DNA of 64,000 nucleotides from an uncultured Alistipes sp. (GTDB taxonomy: Bacteria; Bacteroidota; Bacteroidia; Bacteroidales; UBA932). A program made the translations under genes and the position numbers. The notes beneath the pieces are model-generated. The model saw nothing but the letters and a program-made list of their open reading frames with translations. It did not search any database and was not told where the DNA came from. The stretch is from contig CABMPD010000009.1 in NCBI GenBank assembly GCA_902388455.1, positions 38,506 to 102,505 on the forward strand. Direction: 5' to 3'. Below, one piece after another: positions 41,567 to 50,508 of this stretch. Numbering within the stretch: position 1 is the stretch's first letter; the number at the start of each line of letters is the position of its first letter.

Positions 41567-44023
41567 ATGAAACGCAACTTTCTGATAATCACAGCACTCT
41601 TCTGCATGACCGCGACCGCCGCATGGTCACAGCAGACCCCGGTGACCGAGGCCAACTACGAGCTGGCCGAACGGTTCTCGACCAATAAGGTCAACAGCAT
41701 GGTTTTCTCACAGAACATACGTCCGTCATGGTTCCCCAACTCGGACAAGTTCTGGTATCAGTGGAAAAGCCACGAGGGTGTCAACTACTGGATTGTAGAC
41801 CCCGCGGCCAAGACCAAGACAGCCGTATTCGACATGGACAAGCTTGCCATGGAGCTGACCTCCATCATCAAGGATCCCTTCGATGCCCAGCACATTCCTT
41901 TCAGGAACTTCAGGCTCAAGGACGACAAGACCTTCACTTTTGAGATTCCTTCTACCGTGGAACAGCCCATAAAGGACGACAAGGACACCTCCGCCGCAGC
42001 CAAAAAGAATCCCAAGATGGAGAAAAAGACCTTCCGCTTCGAATATGACATCGCCACCAGGAAGCTGACCGACGTATCCGACCAGGAAGAGAAGAAGGAT
42101 TTCCCCCGCTGGGCCAACATCGCACCCGACAGCAGCTACGTCATCTATGCCAAGGGCTACAACCTCTACTACATGGACATGGAGAACCTCCGCAAGGCCA
42201 TGGAGGATGATAAGGATTCCACTATCGTAGAGTATGCCCTCACCACTGACGGAACCAAGGACGTGCCCTACGGCGGAAACAGCTACTCCGGTATCGACGA
42301 CAGGGACACCAGCAAGAGATACTCCGCATGGGGACAGTGGTCTCCCGACTCCAGGCACTTCATCATGGAAAAATATGACATGAGCAACATCGGTGAGCTC
42401 TGGGTGATCAACTCCACCGCCGAGCCCCGTCCCAAGCTCGAGACCTACAAGTACCAGATGCCCGGAGAGCCCGGTCCCAAGAGCTACCTCATGCTCTTCG
42501 ACATGCAGGACAAATCTTCCAAAGTACTCGACGTCTGGGCTTTCAAGGACCAGACCGTAAGCATCCACAGCAAGCCCTACACCACCAAGGACAGGTACAA
42601 GGACTATGTGGCTCCCGAATGGCTCGGTGACGCCTCGTCCTTCTACTTCACCCGCACCAGCCGCGACGAGCACCGTGTGGACATCTGCCGCTACTGGCTC
42701 GACACCGACTCCGTCCAGGTACTGATAGAGGAGCGTCTGAACACCTACATCGACGTATGCGACTTCGAGCTTCTGAAGGACGGCCGGATCGTAATGCGCT
42801 CGGAGCGCAACGGCTGGGCCCAGCTCTACCTGCATGACAGCGACGGAGAGCTGATCCGTCCTCTTACAGAAGGCGCATACCACGTTTCCGCCATCATGGG
42901 CGTGGACGAAAAGGGCGGCACAGTATTCTTCACCGCCAACGGCTATGACAAGAACGAGAACCCCTACTACAACCACCTCTTCCGCGTCGGCCTCGACGGT
43001 TCCGGAGTGAAGATGCTCAACCCCGGCGACTTCTACAACAACAGCTGGATGCCCGATGACCTGAAATACTTCGTCAACAACGCCTCCAGAGTAGACTCCG
43101 CTCCCGCCAACGCTCTCTACAGCGCCAACGGAACCAAGATCATGGACCTCGAGACCTGCGACCTGAGCCTCCTCTTCCAGGCCGGATACCAGTATCCCGA
43201 GATATTCAAGGCCAAGGCCGCTGACGGCGTCACAGACCTCTGGGGCGTCATCTACAAACCCTTCGACTTCGACTCCACCAAGCTCTACCCCATCATCGAG
43301 TACGTATATCCCGGTCCTCAGGTAGAGTCCACCAACTACACATGGAGCGCAGGCATGACCCGTACCGACCGCCTGGCACAGCTCGGATTCATCGTCGTTA
43401 CAGTAGGTCATAGAGGAGGCCACCCCGACCGCTCTAAATGGTATCACAACTTCGGATACGGCAATATGCGCTACTACCCCCTCGCTGACCACAAATACGT
43501 AATTCAGAACCTTGCCGCCGAGCGCAAGTACATGGACATCAACAAAGTCGGCATCCACGGTCACTCCGGCGGAGGATTCATGTCCACAGCGGCCATCCTC
43601 ACCTATCCTGACTTCTACAAGGCCGCCGTTTCATGTGCCGGCAACCACGACAACAACATCTACAACCGCTGGTGGAGCGAGACACATCACGGAGTGAAGG
43701 AAAAAGTATCCGCCGACGGCGACACCACGTTCAACTACAGCATCGAGGCCAACCACCAGTTCGCCAAGAATCTCAAGGGACATCTCATGCTCGTGCACGG
43801 TGACATGGACAACAACGTCCATCCCGCCAACACTATCCGCGTAGCCGACGCCCTCATCCGCGCAAACAAGCGCTTCGAGATGCTTTACCTGCCCGGTCAG
43901 CGCCACGGCTTCGGCGACATGAACGAATACTTCTTCTGGAGGATGGCCGACTTCTTCAGCCGCTGGCTCATAGGCGACTGCGAGGAGGACGTGGACATCA
44001 GTCAGCTCAACAACGACCTATAA
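41567..44023 (+). CDS. S9 family prolyl peptidase (dipeptidyl peptidase IV type), exported
   Basis: 818 residues with a signal peptide (FLIITALFCMTATAAWS). An N-terminal DPP-IV beta-propeller (about residues 80-560) precedes the alpha/beta-hydrolase domain with the triad Ser667 (GHSGGGF), Asp748 (HGDMDNNVHP) and His780 (GQRHGFGD). The family removes X-Pro dipeptides or related N-terminal pieces in the periplasm, feeding peptide uptake. The PfkB kinase gene follows after 11 nt. An open frame of 612 codons on the opposite strand is a coding-bias shadow. Confidence 0.94.
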   Translation: MKRNFLIITALFCMTATAAWSQQTPVTEANYELAERFSTNKVNSMVFSQNIRPSWFPNSDKFWYQWKSHEGVNYWIVDPAAKTKTAVFDMDKLAMELTSIIKDPFDAQHIPFRNFRLKDDKTFTFEIPSTVEQPIKDDKDTSAAAKKNPKMEKKTFRFEYDIATRKLTDVSDQEEKKDFPRWANIAPDSSYVIYAKGYNLYYMDMENLRKAMEDDKDSTIVEYALTTDGTKDVPYGGNSYSGIDDRDTSKRYSAWGQWSPDSRHFIMEKYDMSNIGELWVINSTAEPRPKLETYKYQMPGEPGPKSYLMLFDMQDKSSKVLDVWAFKDQTVSIHSKPYTTKDRYKDYVAPEWLGDASSFYFTRTSRDEHRVDICRYWLDTDSVQVLIEERLNTYIDVCDFELLKDGRIVMRSERNGWAQLYLHDSDGELIRPLTEGAYHVSAIMGVDEKGGTVFFTANGYDKNENPYYNHLFRVGLDGSGVKMLNPGDFYNNSWMPDDLKYFVNNASRVDSAPANALYSANGTKIMDLETCDLSLLFQAGYQYPEIFKAKAADGVTDLWGVIYKPFDFDSTKLYPIIEYVYPGPQVESTNYTWSAGMTRTDRLAQLGFIVVTVGHRGGHPDRSKWYHNFGYGNMRYYPLADHKYVIQNLAAERKYMDINKVGIHGHSGGGFMSTAAILTYPDFYKAAVSCAGNHDNNIYNRWWSETHHGVKEKVSADGDTTFNYSIEANHQFAKNLKGHLMLVHGDMDNNVHPANTIRVADALIRANKRFEMLYLPGQRHGFGDMNEYFFWRMADFFSRWLIGDCEEDVDISQLNNDL

Positions 44024-44034
44024 TCCGTCAAGGA

Positions 44035-45027
44035 ATGAAATCCATCCTCGGAATAGGCAACGCCCTTACCGACATACTCGCAGTGCTCCCCGATGACAGT
44101 CTGCTCCGGCAGTTCCACCTGCCGGTGGGGAGCATGCAGCATGTCGACAAGGAGACAGGCAATAAAATCTGGCAGGTACTCAAGAAAATAGGAGCGCAGT
44201 ACGTGGCAGGAGGAGCGGCCGGCAACACCATCACCGGCACCGCCGTGTTCGGAATGCCCTCGGGATTTATCGGCAAGGTAGGAGACGACGAGGTCGGCGC
44301 CCTCTACCGCTCGGATCAGGAGCGCAACGGCATCAAGTCGATACTCCTGACCGGCAGGGAGGACTCCGGAAGAGCCTCCGTCTTCATCACTCCGCCCAAC
44401 GCCGAAAGGACATTCGCCACCTACCTCGGCGCCGCGCTTGAGCTCTGCCCCGAGGATCTGAAGCCGGAGTATTTCACAGGATACGATTATTTCTTCATAG
44501 AAGGATACTTAGTGCAGAACCAGCAGCTCCTGAGGCAGGCCGTCAGGCTTGCCCGGGAGGCCGGCTGCTACATCGCCATAGACATGGCGTCATACAATGT
44601 AGTGGAGTCCAACGACACCTTCCTACACGACATCGTGGAGCAGTACGTCGACATAGTCTTCGCCAATGAGACCGAGGCCGCAAGCTTCACCCGGCACGCC
44701 CCCCGCGAGGCCGTGGACATCATCGCCGGCATGTGCGACATCGCCGTCGTAAAGATAGGCGCCAAGGGTTCCTACATCAGGAGCGGGGACGAATTCCACC
44801 ACATCGAAGCCTCCCCGGCCGATGTCAAGGACGCTACCGGAGCCGGAGACCTGTATGCCGCCGGCTTCCTCTACGCCCATGCACTGGGTATGCCGCTGGA
44901 CATCTGCGGGCGCGTAGGCTCCATCACCGCCTCCAAGGTAGTGGAGGTAGTGGGGCCCAAGATAGACATCCCGCGATGGAAAGCGGCCAAGAGGGATATC
45001 CGCGCCCTTATAGCCGAGAACCTATAA
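44035..45027 (+). CDS. PfkB-family carbohydrate/adenosine kinase
   Basis: 330 residues. The ribokinase fold shows the N-terminal GIGNALTDILAVLPDD, the GG motif region GGAAGNTITGTAVFG and the anion-hole signature DATGAGDLYAAGF with the catalytic Asp. It resembles adenosine kinase-like members of Bacteroidetes, but sugar kinases share these motifs, so the substrate is open. It is cotranscribed with the peptidase gene (11 nt) and ends 14 nt from the convergent nadCA gene. Confidence 0.92.
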   Translation: MKSILGIGNALTDILAVLPDDSLLRQFHLPVGSMQHVDKETGNKIWQVLKKIGAQYVAGGAAGNTITGTAVFGMPSGFIGKVGDDEVGALYRSDQERNGIKSILLTGREDSGRASVFITPPNAERTFATYLGAALELCPEDLKPEYFTGYDYFFIEGYLVQNQQLLRQAVRLAREAGCYIAIDMASYNVVESNDTFLHDIVEQYVDIVFANETEAASFTRHAPREAVDIIAGMCDIAVVKIGAKGSYIRSGDEFHHIEASPADVKDATGAGDLYAAGFLYAHALGMPLDICGRVGSITASKVVEVVGPKIDIPRWKAAKRDIRALIAENL

Positions 45028-45041
45028 TCCGCACCAGTGTT

Positions 45042-46856
45042 CTAGCACAGACCTAGCATTTTCTGAACAGGCGACGCTGCCTTCTGAGCTGTCTCGGAGG
45101 GCAGCGTTATCGTTTTACCGGGACTCTGGTGCAGCAGGGTCTCGAAGAGAGAAAGCAGGGTTATCTTTTTCATATCTCTGCATTCCAGGCTGTCTGACAA
45201 CGGTATAAACTCCTTTTCAGGAGCCTCCTGCCTCAAGCGGTGCATTACTCCCAGCTCAGTGGCTATCACGAACTGCCTGCATCCGGACTCCTTTACATGA
45301 CGGATAATGCCTGACGTGGAATAGAAAAAGCAACGGGGATTGCCGTTAATCCTTGTATCCCCCGAACAAGCCGCTTCCGGATGAATCAGAATTTCCGCCT
45401 CCGGATACTTCACGAGCGCCTCCTCTACCAACCTGGCCGTAATCTGATCATGGACATGACAACTTCCTTTCCACAAGTCCATCCTCAAACCGGCAGTGGA
45501 ATTGACATATGCCCCCAGGTTGCGGTCAGGGACGAACAGCACCGGTTTCCCGCCAGCCGCAGCGCATACTGTCTCAGCCACCTTTACTGCATTTGCGGAA
45601 GTACAGCAGATATCTGTGGCCGCCTTCGTCTGTGCGGTCGTATTGACATAGGATATTACAACACCGTCAGAGTGACGTTTTCTCCACGCATGCAGATCAT
45701 CGCCTGTGATGCCGTCCGCCAAAGAACAGCCTGCGTCAGGAACAGGCAGAAGCACTTTCCTGCCGGGACAGAGCACGGCCGCCGTCTCAGCCATGAAGCG
45801 GACTCCGCAGAACACTATGACATCCGCATCTGCAGCAGCCGCCTTACGCGACAGTTCCAGGGAGTCCCCCACAAAGTCCGCAACATCCTGCACCTCTGCG
45901 GGCACATAATAATGAGCCAGTATCACGGCATTGTGCCTGTGCTTCATCTCCTTTATAGCCTTTGTCAGATATTCCGGAGTAAGCTGGATATTCATACTGA
46001 TGTCCAAGGCCTTGACGGTGTGCGTAAGAGCCCCGACGCTGATGAAGTCCACCCCTGTCTGCGCCACTTCACGCACCCTGTCGAGAGTCATGTTGCCTGA
46101 TGCCTCGGTTTTGGCCCTGCCGCCGATAATATTCACTGCATCGCGCATCATGGGAGTGGACATATTGTCCAGCATGATGATGTCAGCCCGTGCGTCAAGA
46201 GCCTCCTTGACCTCGTCAAGCGTGGTGGCCTCGACCTCTACCTTTATACTTGAGGGCACCTTGGCACGCACCTGTTCCACGGCCCGGGCTATCGAGCCGG
46301 CCATCTTGATGTGATTGTCCTTGATCATGGCCATGTCGTACAGTCCCATGCGGTGATTGGTGCCGCCTCCGTCCTTTACAGCCATCTTGTCGGTAACTCT
46401 CATTCCCGGGGCGGTTTTGCGCGTGTCGAGCAGACGGGTATGCGTGCCCTTGAGCTCAGCCACGTACTTAGCAGTCTCGGTAGCTATACCGGACATCCTC
46501 TGAAAAAAGTTAAGTGCCGTCCTCTCCGCCTTGAGCAGAGCCGGATAGCTGCCTTCCACTCGGAGTATCACATCCCCCTTGCTCACTCTGTCCCCGTCAT
46601 GGAGCATCGGTGTCAGCACTATGTCATTCTGGAAACGGCGGAATACCCTTTCCACTATCGGAAGGCCGGAGATTACCCCGTCAGCCTTGGCCGTCATGGT
46701 GGCCACTGCCGCTGTAGACTCCGGAATAATCGAGTCTGTGGTAACGTCCCCCGAGGCTATGTCCTCGTCAATTGCCAGATCTATCAATCTGTCCACCAGT
46801 TCTTCCCAGCGGAGCTGCTCTGTCGTCATATCTTTCTGTATTATATTGTTGTTCAT
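45042..46856 (-). CDS. Fused nicotinate-nucleotide pyrophosphorylase / quinolinate synthase (NadC-NadA)
   Basis: 604 residues. Residues about 10-298 are a full NadC: EDIASGDVTTDSI, ERTALNFFQRMSGIAT, TRKTAPGMRV, KDGGGTNHRMGLYDMAMIKDNHI, VEVEATTLDEV and the closing SVGALTHTVKALDISMNI. Residues about 300-604 are a full NadA: NAVILAHYYVPAEVQDVADFVGDSL, FCGVRFMAETA, HPEAACSGDTR and SLECRDMKKITL, giving the three Cys ligands of its 4Fe-4S cluster. The fusion would make quinolinate and convert it to nicotinate mononucleotide on one chain. An in-frame ATG at 46829 is an alternative start. It overlaps nadB by 89 nt. Confidence 0.95.
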   Translation of the reverse strand: MNNNIIQKDMTTEQLRWEELVDRLIDLAIDEDIASGDVTTDSIIPESTAAVATMTAKADGVISGLPIVERVFRRFQNDIVLTPMLHDGDRVSKGDVILRVEGSYPALLKAERTALNFFQRMSGIATETAKYVAELKGTHTRLLDTRKTAPGMRVTDKMAVKDGGGTNHRMGLYDMAMIKDNHIKMAGSIARAVEQVRAKVPSSIKVEVEATTLDEVKEALDARADIIMLDNMSTPMMRDAVNIIGGRAKTEASGNMTLDRVREVAQTGVDFISVGALTHTVKALDISMNIQLTPEYLTKAIKEMKHRHNAVILAHYYVPAEVQDVADFVGDSLELSRKAAAADADVIVFCGVRFMAETAAVLCPGRKVLLPVPDAGCSLADGITGDDLHAWRKRHSDGVVISYVNTTAQTKAATDICCTSANAVKVAETVCAAAGGKPVLFVPDRNLGAYVNSTAGLRMDLWKGSCHVHDQITARLVEEALVKYPEAEILIHPEAACSGDTRINGNPRCFFYSTSGIIRHVKESGCRQFVIATELGVMHRLRQEAPEKEFIPLSDSLECRDMKKITLLSLFETLLHQSPGKTITLPSETAQKAASPVQKMLGLC

Positions 46857-48408
46857 TTACTTTTCTGGTAGACAGCTTTTCTCCTGCCCGCTGCACAGTA
46901 TGCACCGCGAACTCTTCCCGCAGCTGTGGATAGTCCTCCCTGTAATGCCCTCCGCGGCTCTCCCTGCGGAAACGGGCGCCGGTCATAATCAGCCGTGCCA
47001 CTGTCAGCAGCTTGCGTGAAGCCTCGTCATAGTACTCGTTCCGCTCGGGTCCCAGCTCCCTCAGTTCCTTCTTCACCAGATTGAGACCCGTGGAGAGCAG
47101 CAGCTCCGAACGGATGATGCCGGAACAGTTGTTCATCATGTGGGCAATCTGCCGCTTGAGGGCGAAATACCTCTCCGCCTGCGATTCATCCTTATGATAA
47201 AGCTTCGCGAAATGAGGAATCCTGTCCAGAGGGCCGGCCTCGACCGACCTCTCTATGGCCCTGCGCCCGAATACGAGGCACTCTATCAAAGAATTGGAAG
47301 CCAAGCGGTTGGCTCCCATTATACCGGTGGAGGCAATCTCTCCGCACACATAAAGCCGGCTTATATCGGAGCGTCCCCACAGATCCGAGGCCACCCCTCC
47401 CACGGTGTAATGAGCTGCAGGGGCGACCGGTATCCTGTCGGTAAGGTCGTATCCATACTCAGCGCACTTTGCCAGGATATTGGGGAAACGGCTGCGGATC
47501 TTTTCCGGATCCAGATGCTTCAGTGACAATTCCACATACGGTCTGTCATCCAGAGCCATCTGCTTGAATATCGACCGGGCCACTATATCCCTCGGAGCCA
47601 GCTCCGCCAGCTCGTGTATGGGAAGCATGAAACGCCGTCCCTCCTTGTCCAGCAGGTATGCGCCTTCTCCCCTCACCGCCTCACTTATAAGGAATGCCTT
47701 CGGTGAGTCCTCTATATACAGGGATGTAGGATGGAACTGGATAAACTCCATGTCGACTATCCGGCAGCCGGCCTTGTAGGCCATGGCAATACCGTCTCCT
47801 ATCGTAGTCTCAGGGTTGGTGGTTCGGGTATAGATGGCGGAAGTACCTCCTGAGGTCAGGAAGGTGTGCTCTGCATAGATAAGTTCCTCGCATCCTTTCT
47901 CCTCGTCCCAGCAGCGCACCCCATAGCAGACCCCGTTCTCAGTCAGAAAGTCGATTACCGACATGTTCTCCCTTATCGTTATATTCGGATCGGACTGCAC
48001 CTTCGATATCAGGAACTCCGTGATATAACGGCCGGTGGAATCTCCTCCGGCATGGAGAATGCGCTTACGGTGATGCCCGCCCTCCAGACCGAGGGACAGC
48101 TTTCCGTTCTCGGTGTCGAACTTCATGCCCTCCGCGATAATCTCCTTGATGCGCTGCGGTCCCTCCTGCACCAGTACCTCCACCGCCCTGTTCTCGCACA
48201 GGCCGCGCCCTGCGATAACGGTATCGGTAAAATGAATCTCGGGATTGTCCTCGATATCAGTAACTGCGGCTATCCCGCCCTGGGCATTGTAGGAGTTGCT
48301 GTCCCTCAGGGCCTTTTTAGTGACCACCAGAACAGGGCCGTAAGCCGATGCCTTATGAGCGGCATACAGTCCCGCCAATCCAGAGCCTATGACCAAATAT
48401 TTCCACAT
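46768..48408 (-). CDS. nadB: L-aspartate oxidase
   Basis: Start set at 48408 (MWKYLVIGSGLAGLYAAHKA), the first residues of the FAD-binding fold; 546 residues. Other motifs are NSYNAQGGIAAV, ILHAGGDSTGRYI, MEFIQFHPTSLY, RGEGAYLL, HYTVGGVASDLWGRSDI and CGEIASTGIMGANRLASNS. It oxidises aspartate to iminoaspartate for NadA. The final roughly 40 residues after EEFAVHTVQ look non-conserved and run into the nadCA gene in another frame, suggesting a displaced stop codon. Confidence 0.96.
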   Translation of the reverse strand: MWKYLVIGSGLAGLYAAHKASAYGPVLVVTKKALRDSNSYNAQGGIAAVTDIEDNPEIHFTDTVIAGRGLCENRAVEVLVQEGPQRIKEIIAEGMKFDTENGKLSLGLEGGHHRKRILHAGGDSTGRYITEFLISKVQSDPNITIRENMSVIDFLTENGVCYGVRCWDEEKGCEELIYAEHTFLTSGGTSAIYTRTTNPETTIGDGIAMAYKAGCRIVDMEFIQFHPTSLYIEDSPKAFLISEAVRGEGAYLLDKEGRRFMLPIHELAELAPRDIVARSIFKQMALDDRPYVELSLKHLDPEKIRSRFPNILAKCAEYGYDLTDRIPVAPAAHYTVGGVASDLWGRSDISRLYVCGEIASTGIMGANRLASNSLIECLVFGRRAIERSVEAGPLDRIPHFAKLYHKDESQAERYFALKRQIAHMMNNCSGIIRSELLLSTGLNLVKKELRELGPERNEYYDEASRKLLTVARLIMTGARFRRESRGGHYREDYPQLREEFAVHTVQRAGEKLSTRKVNEQQYNTERYDDRAAPLGRTGGQIDRSGN

Positions 48409-48433
48409 ATCAGCTGTTATTTCAATTTCAATA

Positions 48434-48847
48434 TCAGAACGTAACAGTACGGGAACCGTCCTCTTCCTCGACAATGCTCACTCTCAGAGCATCCTCCGGC
48501 AACAGCTCCTCAATCTTCTCAGGCCACTCCATAAGGCATATCCCGCCGCTGTCGAGATATTCTTCATATCCGATGTCCAGTACCTCGGACAGCTTCTCTA
48601 TCCTATAAAAATCAAAATGGAACACCGGCGTACCGTCCGAAGCGCGGTACTCGTTGACGATAGTGAACGTCGGACTGGCGACCTCGTCCCCTACACCGAG
48701 GACCGAGCATACAGCCGAGATGAAAGTCGTCTTACCGGCACCCATCCGGCCGTAAAAAGCATAGACCGTCACTCCTTGCGTCTGACGCAGGAACTCACGG
48801 GCAGCATCTTCTATGCAGGAGATATTCTGAATACTGATTTTTCCCAT
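48434..48847 (-). CDS. tsaE: tRNA threonylcarbamoyladenosine biosynthesis ATPase TsaE
   Basis: 137 residues. P-loop GRMGAGKTTFISAV, SPTFTIVNEY and LMEWPEKIEELLPEDAL are the TsaE hallmarks. The protein works with TsaB and TsaD in t6A formation. It lies between comM and nadB (23 and 25 nt), an association by position only. Confidence 0.96.
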   Translation of the reverse strand: MGKISIQNISCIEDAAREFLRQTQGVTVYAFYGRMGAGKTTFISAVCSVLGVGDEVASPTFTIVNEYRASDGTPVFHFDFYRIEKLSEVLDIGYEEYLDSGGICLMEWPEKIEELLPEDALRVSIVEEEDGSRTVTF

Positions 48848-48870
48848 ACCTGTAGTATAAAGATGTAAAA

Positions 48871-50406
48871 TTAAACATTTTCCGGGAATCTGTACTGCAC
48901 GGCCTCCGAAATATGCTCAATTTTTATACTCTCCTCCCCCGACATATCAGCTATCGTACGGGCAACCTTCAAAACTCTCACATAACCTCTGGCCGACAGA
49001 CGGTAACTGTCCATCAATCTCTGGAGAAAAGCGCCCTCTGCCTTTCCCACAGCACAATAACGCAGCAGATGCGACGGCAGCATCTGAGCATTGGTATGGA
49101 TACCCTCACCGCCGAACCGCCTTTCCTGGATTTCCCGGACGCAGGCCACCCTCCGTGCAATTTCCCGGCTGCTCTCCCGGCCCGGCACTGCCGACATGGC
49201 AGAGCTGTCCACCGCCTTAACGTTGATATTCAAGTCCATTCTATCCAGAAGAGGTCCCGAGACCCTGGTTCTGTAACGGTGTATCTGCCCTGGAGAACAC
49301 GTACACCTGCCGTCATCCTCCCCGGCATATCCGCATGGACAGGGATTCATAGACGCAACCAGCATGAATGAAGCCGGATACGTCACTTTATACCTGGCTC
49401 TGGAAATAACTATCTTCCTGTCCTCCAAAGGCTGCCGCAACACATCGAGAGTCCCGGGTGAAAACTGGGCAATCTCATCCAGGCAGAGGATCCCGTTATG
49501 GGCCAGCGAAATCTCTCCCGGCATAGCTTTGGAACCACCCCCGACCATGGCTGCCGTACTGGCAGTATGATGCGGCGAACGGTAGGGACGTGAAGCCAGC
49601 AAGCCGGAATCCTCCCTTAGCAAACCACTGACCGAATAGATCATGCTGGTCTCGATGGCCTCCTCCCTCGTCATAGGCGGCAGTATAGAAGCCATACACT
49701 TGGACATCAAGCTCTTTCCTGACCCTGGAGGCCCGAAGAGCAGAACATTGTGCCCTCCACAGGCAGCTATCTCCAGCCCTCGTCTGGCAAACGGCTGTCC
49801 GGCCACATCAGAGAAATCGCAACCTCCTTCCACCGCCGAGGGCCGGTACTCCCGGCTCCTGACTTCGAAGGCCGATGCTGCCTCACCACCGCCCAGCACC
49901 ACCGCCATCTCCTTCAGGTCCGACACACCGAATATCCTCACTCCCTCTGCCCACGATGCCTCCTGCGCCGACTCCTTCGGAACCACCACGCAGTCATATC
50001 CCATTCCCGCTGCCTGCACAGCTATCGGAAGAGCCCCGCGGACCCTGCGCAGCCGCCCGTCCAGGGACAGTTCCCCCATAATAAGATAACGATCCGGCTC
50101 AGGGAAGAACATCTGTCCTGACGCCGCCAGCATAGCCACGGCGATTGCCGCATCATATCCGGACCCTTCCTTCTTAATATCAGCCGGAGCCATGTTGACC
50201 ACCGTCTTCCTTCCCGGGATTATGAATCCGTTGCGCTGCATCGCTGTGGTCACGCGCAGCAGGGACTCCCGCACCGCATTGTCCGGCAATCCTACCAGAA
50301 AAATTCCGATACCCGGTGTGATGGAGACCTCCACCGTCACCCGTACTACATCGATTCCGACACATGTCGCACTGTAAGTCCTGTATAGATTTCCTCCGTC
50401 ACTCAT
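48871..50406 (-). CDS. comM: YifB/ComM family Mg-chelatase-like AAA+ ATPase
   Basis: 511 residues. An N-terminal Lon-like domain (GIDVVRVTVEVSITPGIGIFLVGLPDNAVRES) leads to the AAA+ module with Walker A FGPPGSGKSLMSKCMA, Walker B GILCLDEIAQF and sensor ASMNPCPCGY (with the Cys-rich CPCGYAGEDDGRCTC). A C-terminal Mg-chelatase-like domain follows. In other bacteria ComM is a branch-migration helicase used in natural transformation. It leads the comM-tsaE-nadB-nadCA run; a hairpin abuts its start codon. Confidence 0.94.
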   Translation of the reverse strand: MSDGGNLYRTYSATCVGIDVVRVTVEVSITPGIGIFLVGLPDNAVRESLLRVTTAMQRNGFIIPGRKTVVNMAPADIKKEGSGYDAAIAVAMLAASGQMFFPEPDRYLIMGELSLDGRLRRVRGALPIAVQAAGMGYDCVVVPKESAQEASWAEGVRIFGVSDLKEMAVVLGGGEAASAFEVRSREYRPSAVEGGCDFSDVAGQPFARRGLEIAACGGHNVLLFGPPGSGKSLMSKCMASILPPMTREEAIETSMIYSVSGLLREDSGLLASRPYRSPHHTASTAAMVGGGSKAMPGEISLAHNGILCLDEIAQFSPGTLDVLRQPLEDRKIVISRARYKVTYPASFMLVASMNPCPCGYAGEDDGRCTCSPGQIHRYRTRVSGPLLDRMDLNINVKAVDSSAMSAVPGRESSREIARRVACVREIQERRFGGEGIHTNAQMLPSHLLRYCAVGKAEGAFLQRLMDSYRLSARGYVRVLKVARTIADMSGEESIKIEHISEAVQYRFPENV

Positions 50407-50433
50407 AGCATCTGAACTGTTTTGCAGATGCTA
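50406..50433 (-). promoter_or_regulatory. Hairpin directly against the comM start codon
   Basis: TAGCATCTG and CAGATGCTA form a 9-bp perfect stem around a 10-nt loop; its last base is the A of the comM ATG. It could hide the start codon or act as an operator. A weak -7 (TATAATTT) lies just upstream. Confidence 0.45.
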
Positions 50434-50508
50434 AATTATACTGCACGGAGCACAGTCGCAACTCACAAATGGCAGATAATTTACAGACTTGGCTATTCTA
50501 AAAAAACA

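Noticed and set aside
41726..43564. Minus-strand open frame of 612 codons opposite the S9 peptidase
   Set aside because: Antisense shadow; Val/Gly-rich with no recognisable fold.
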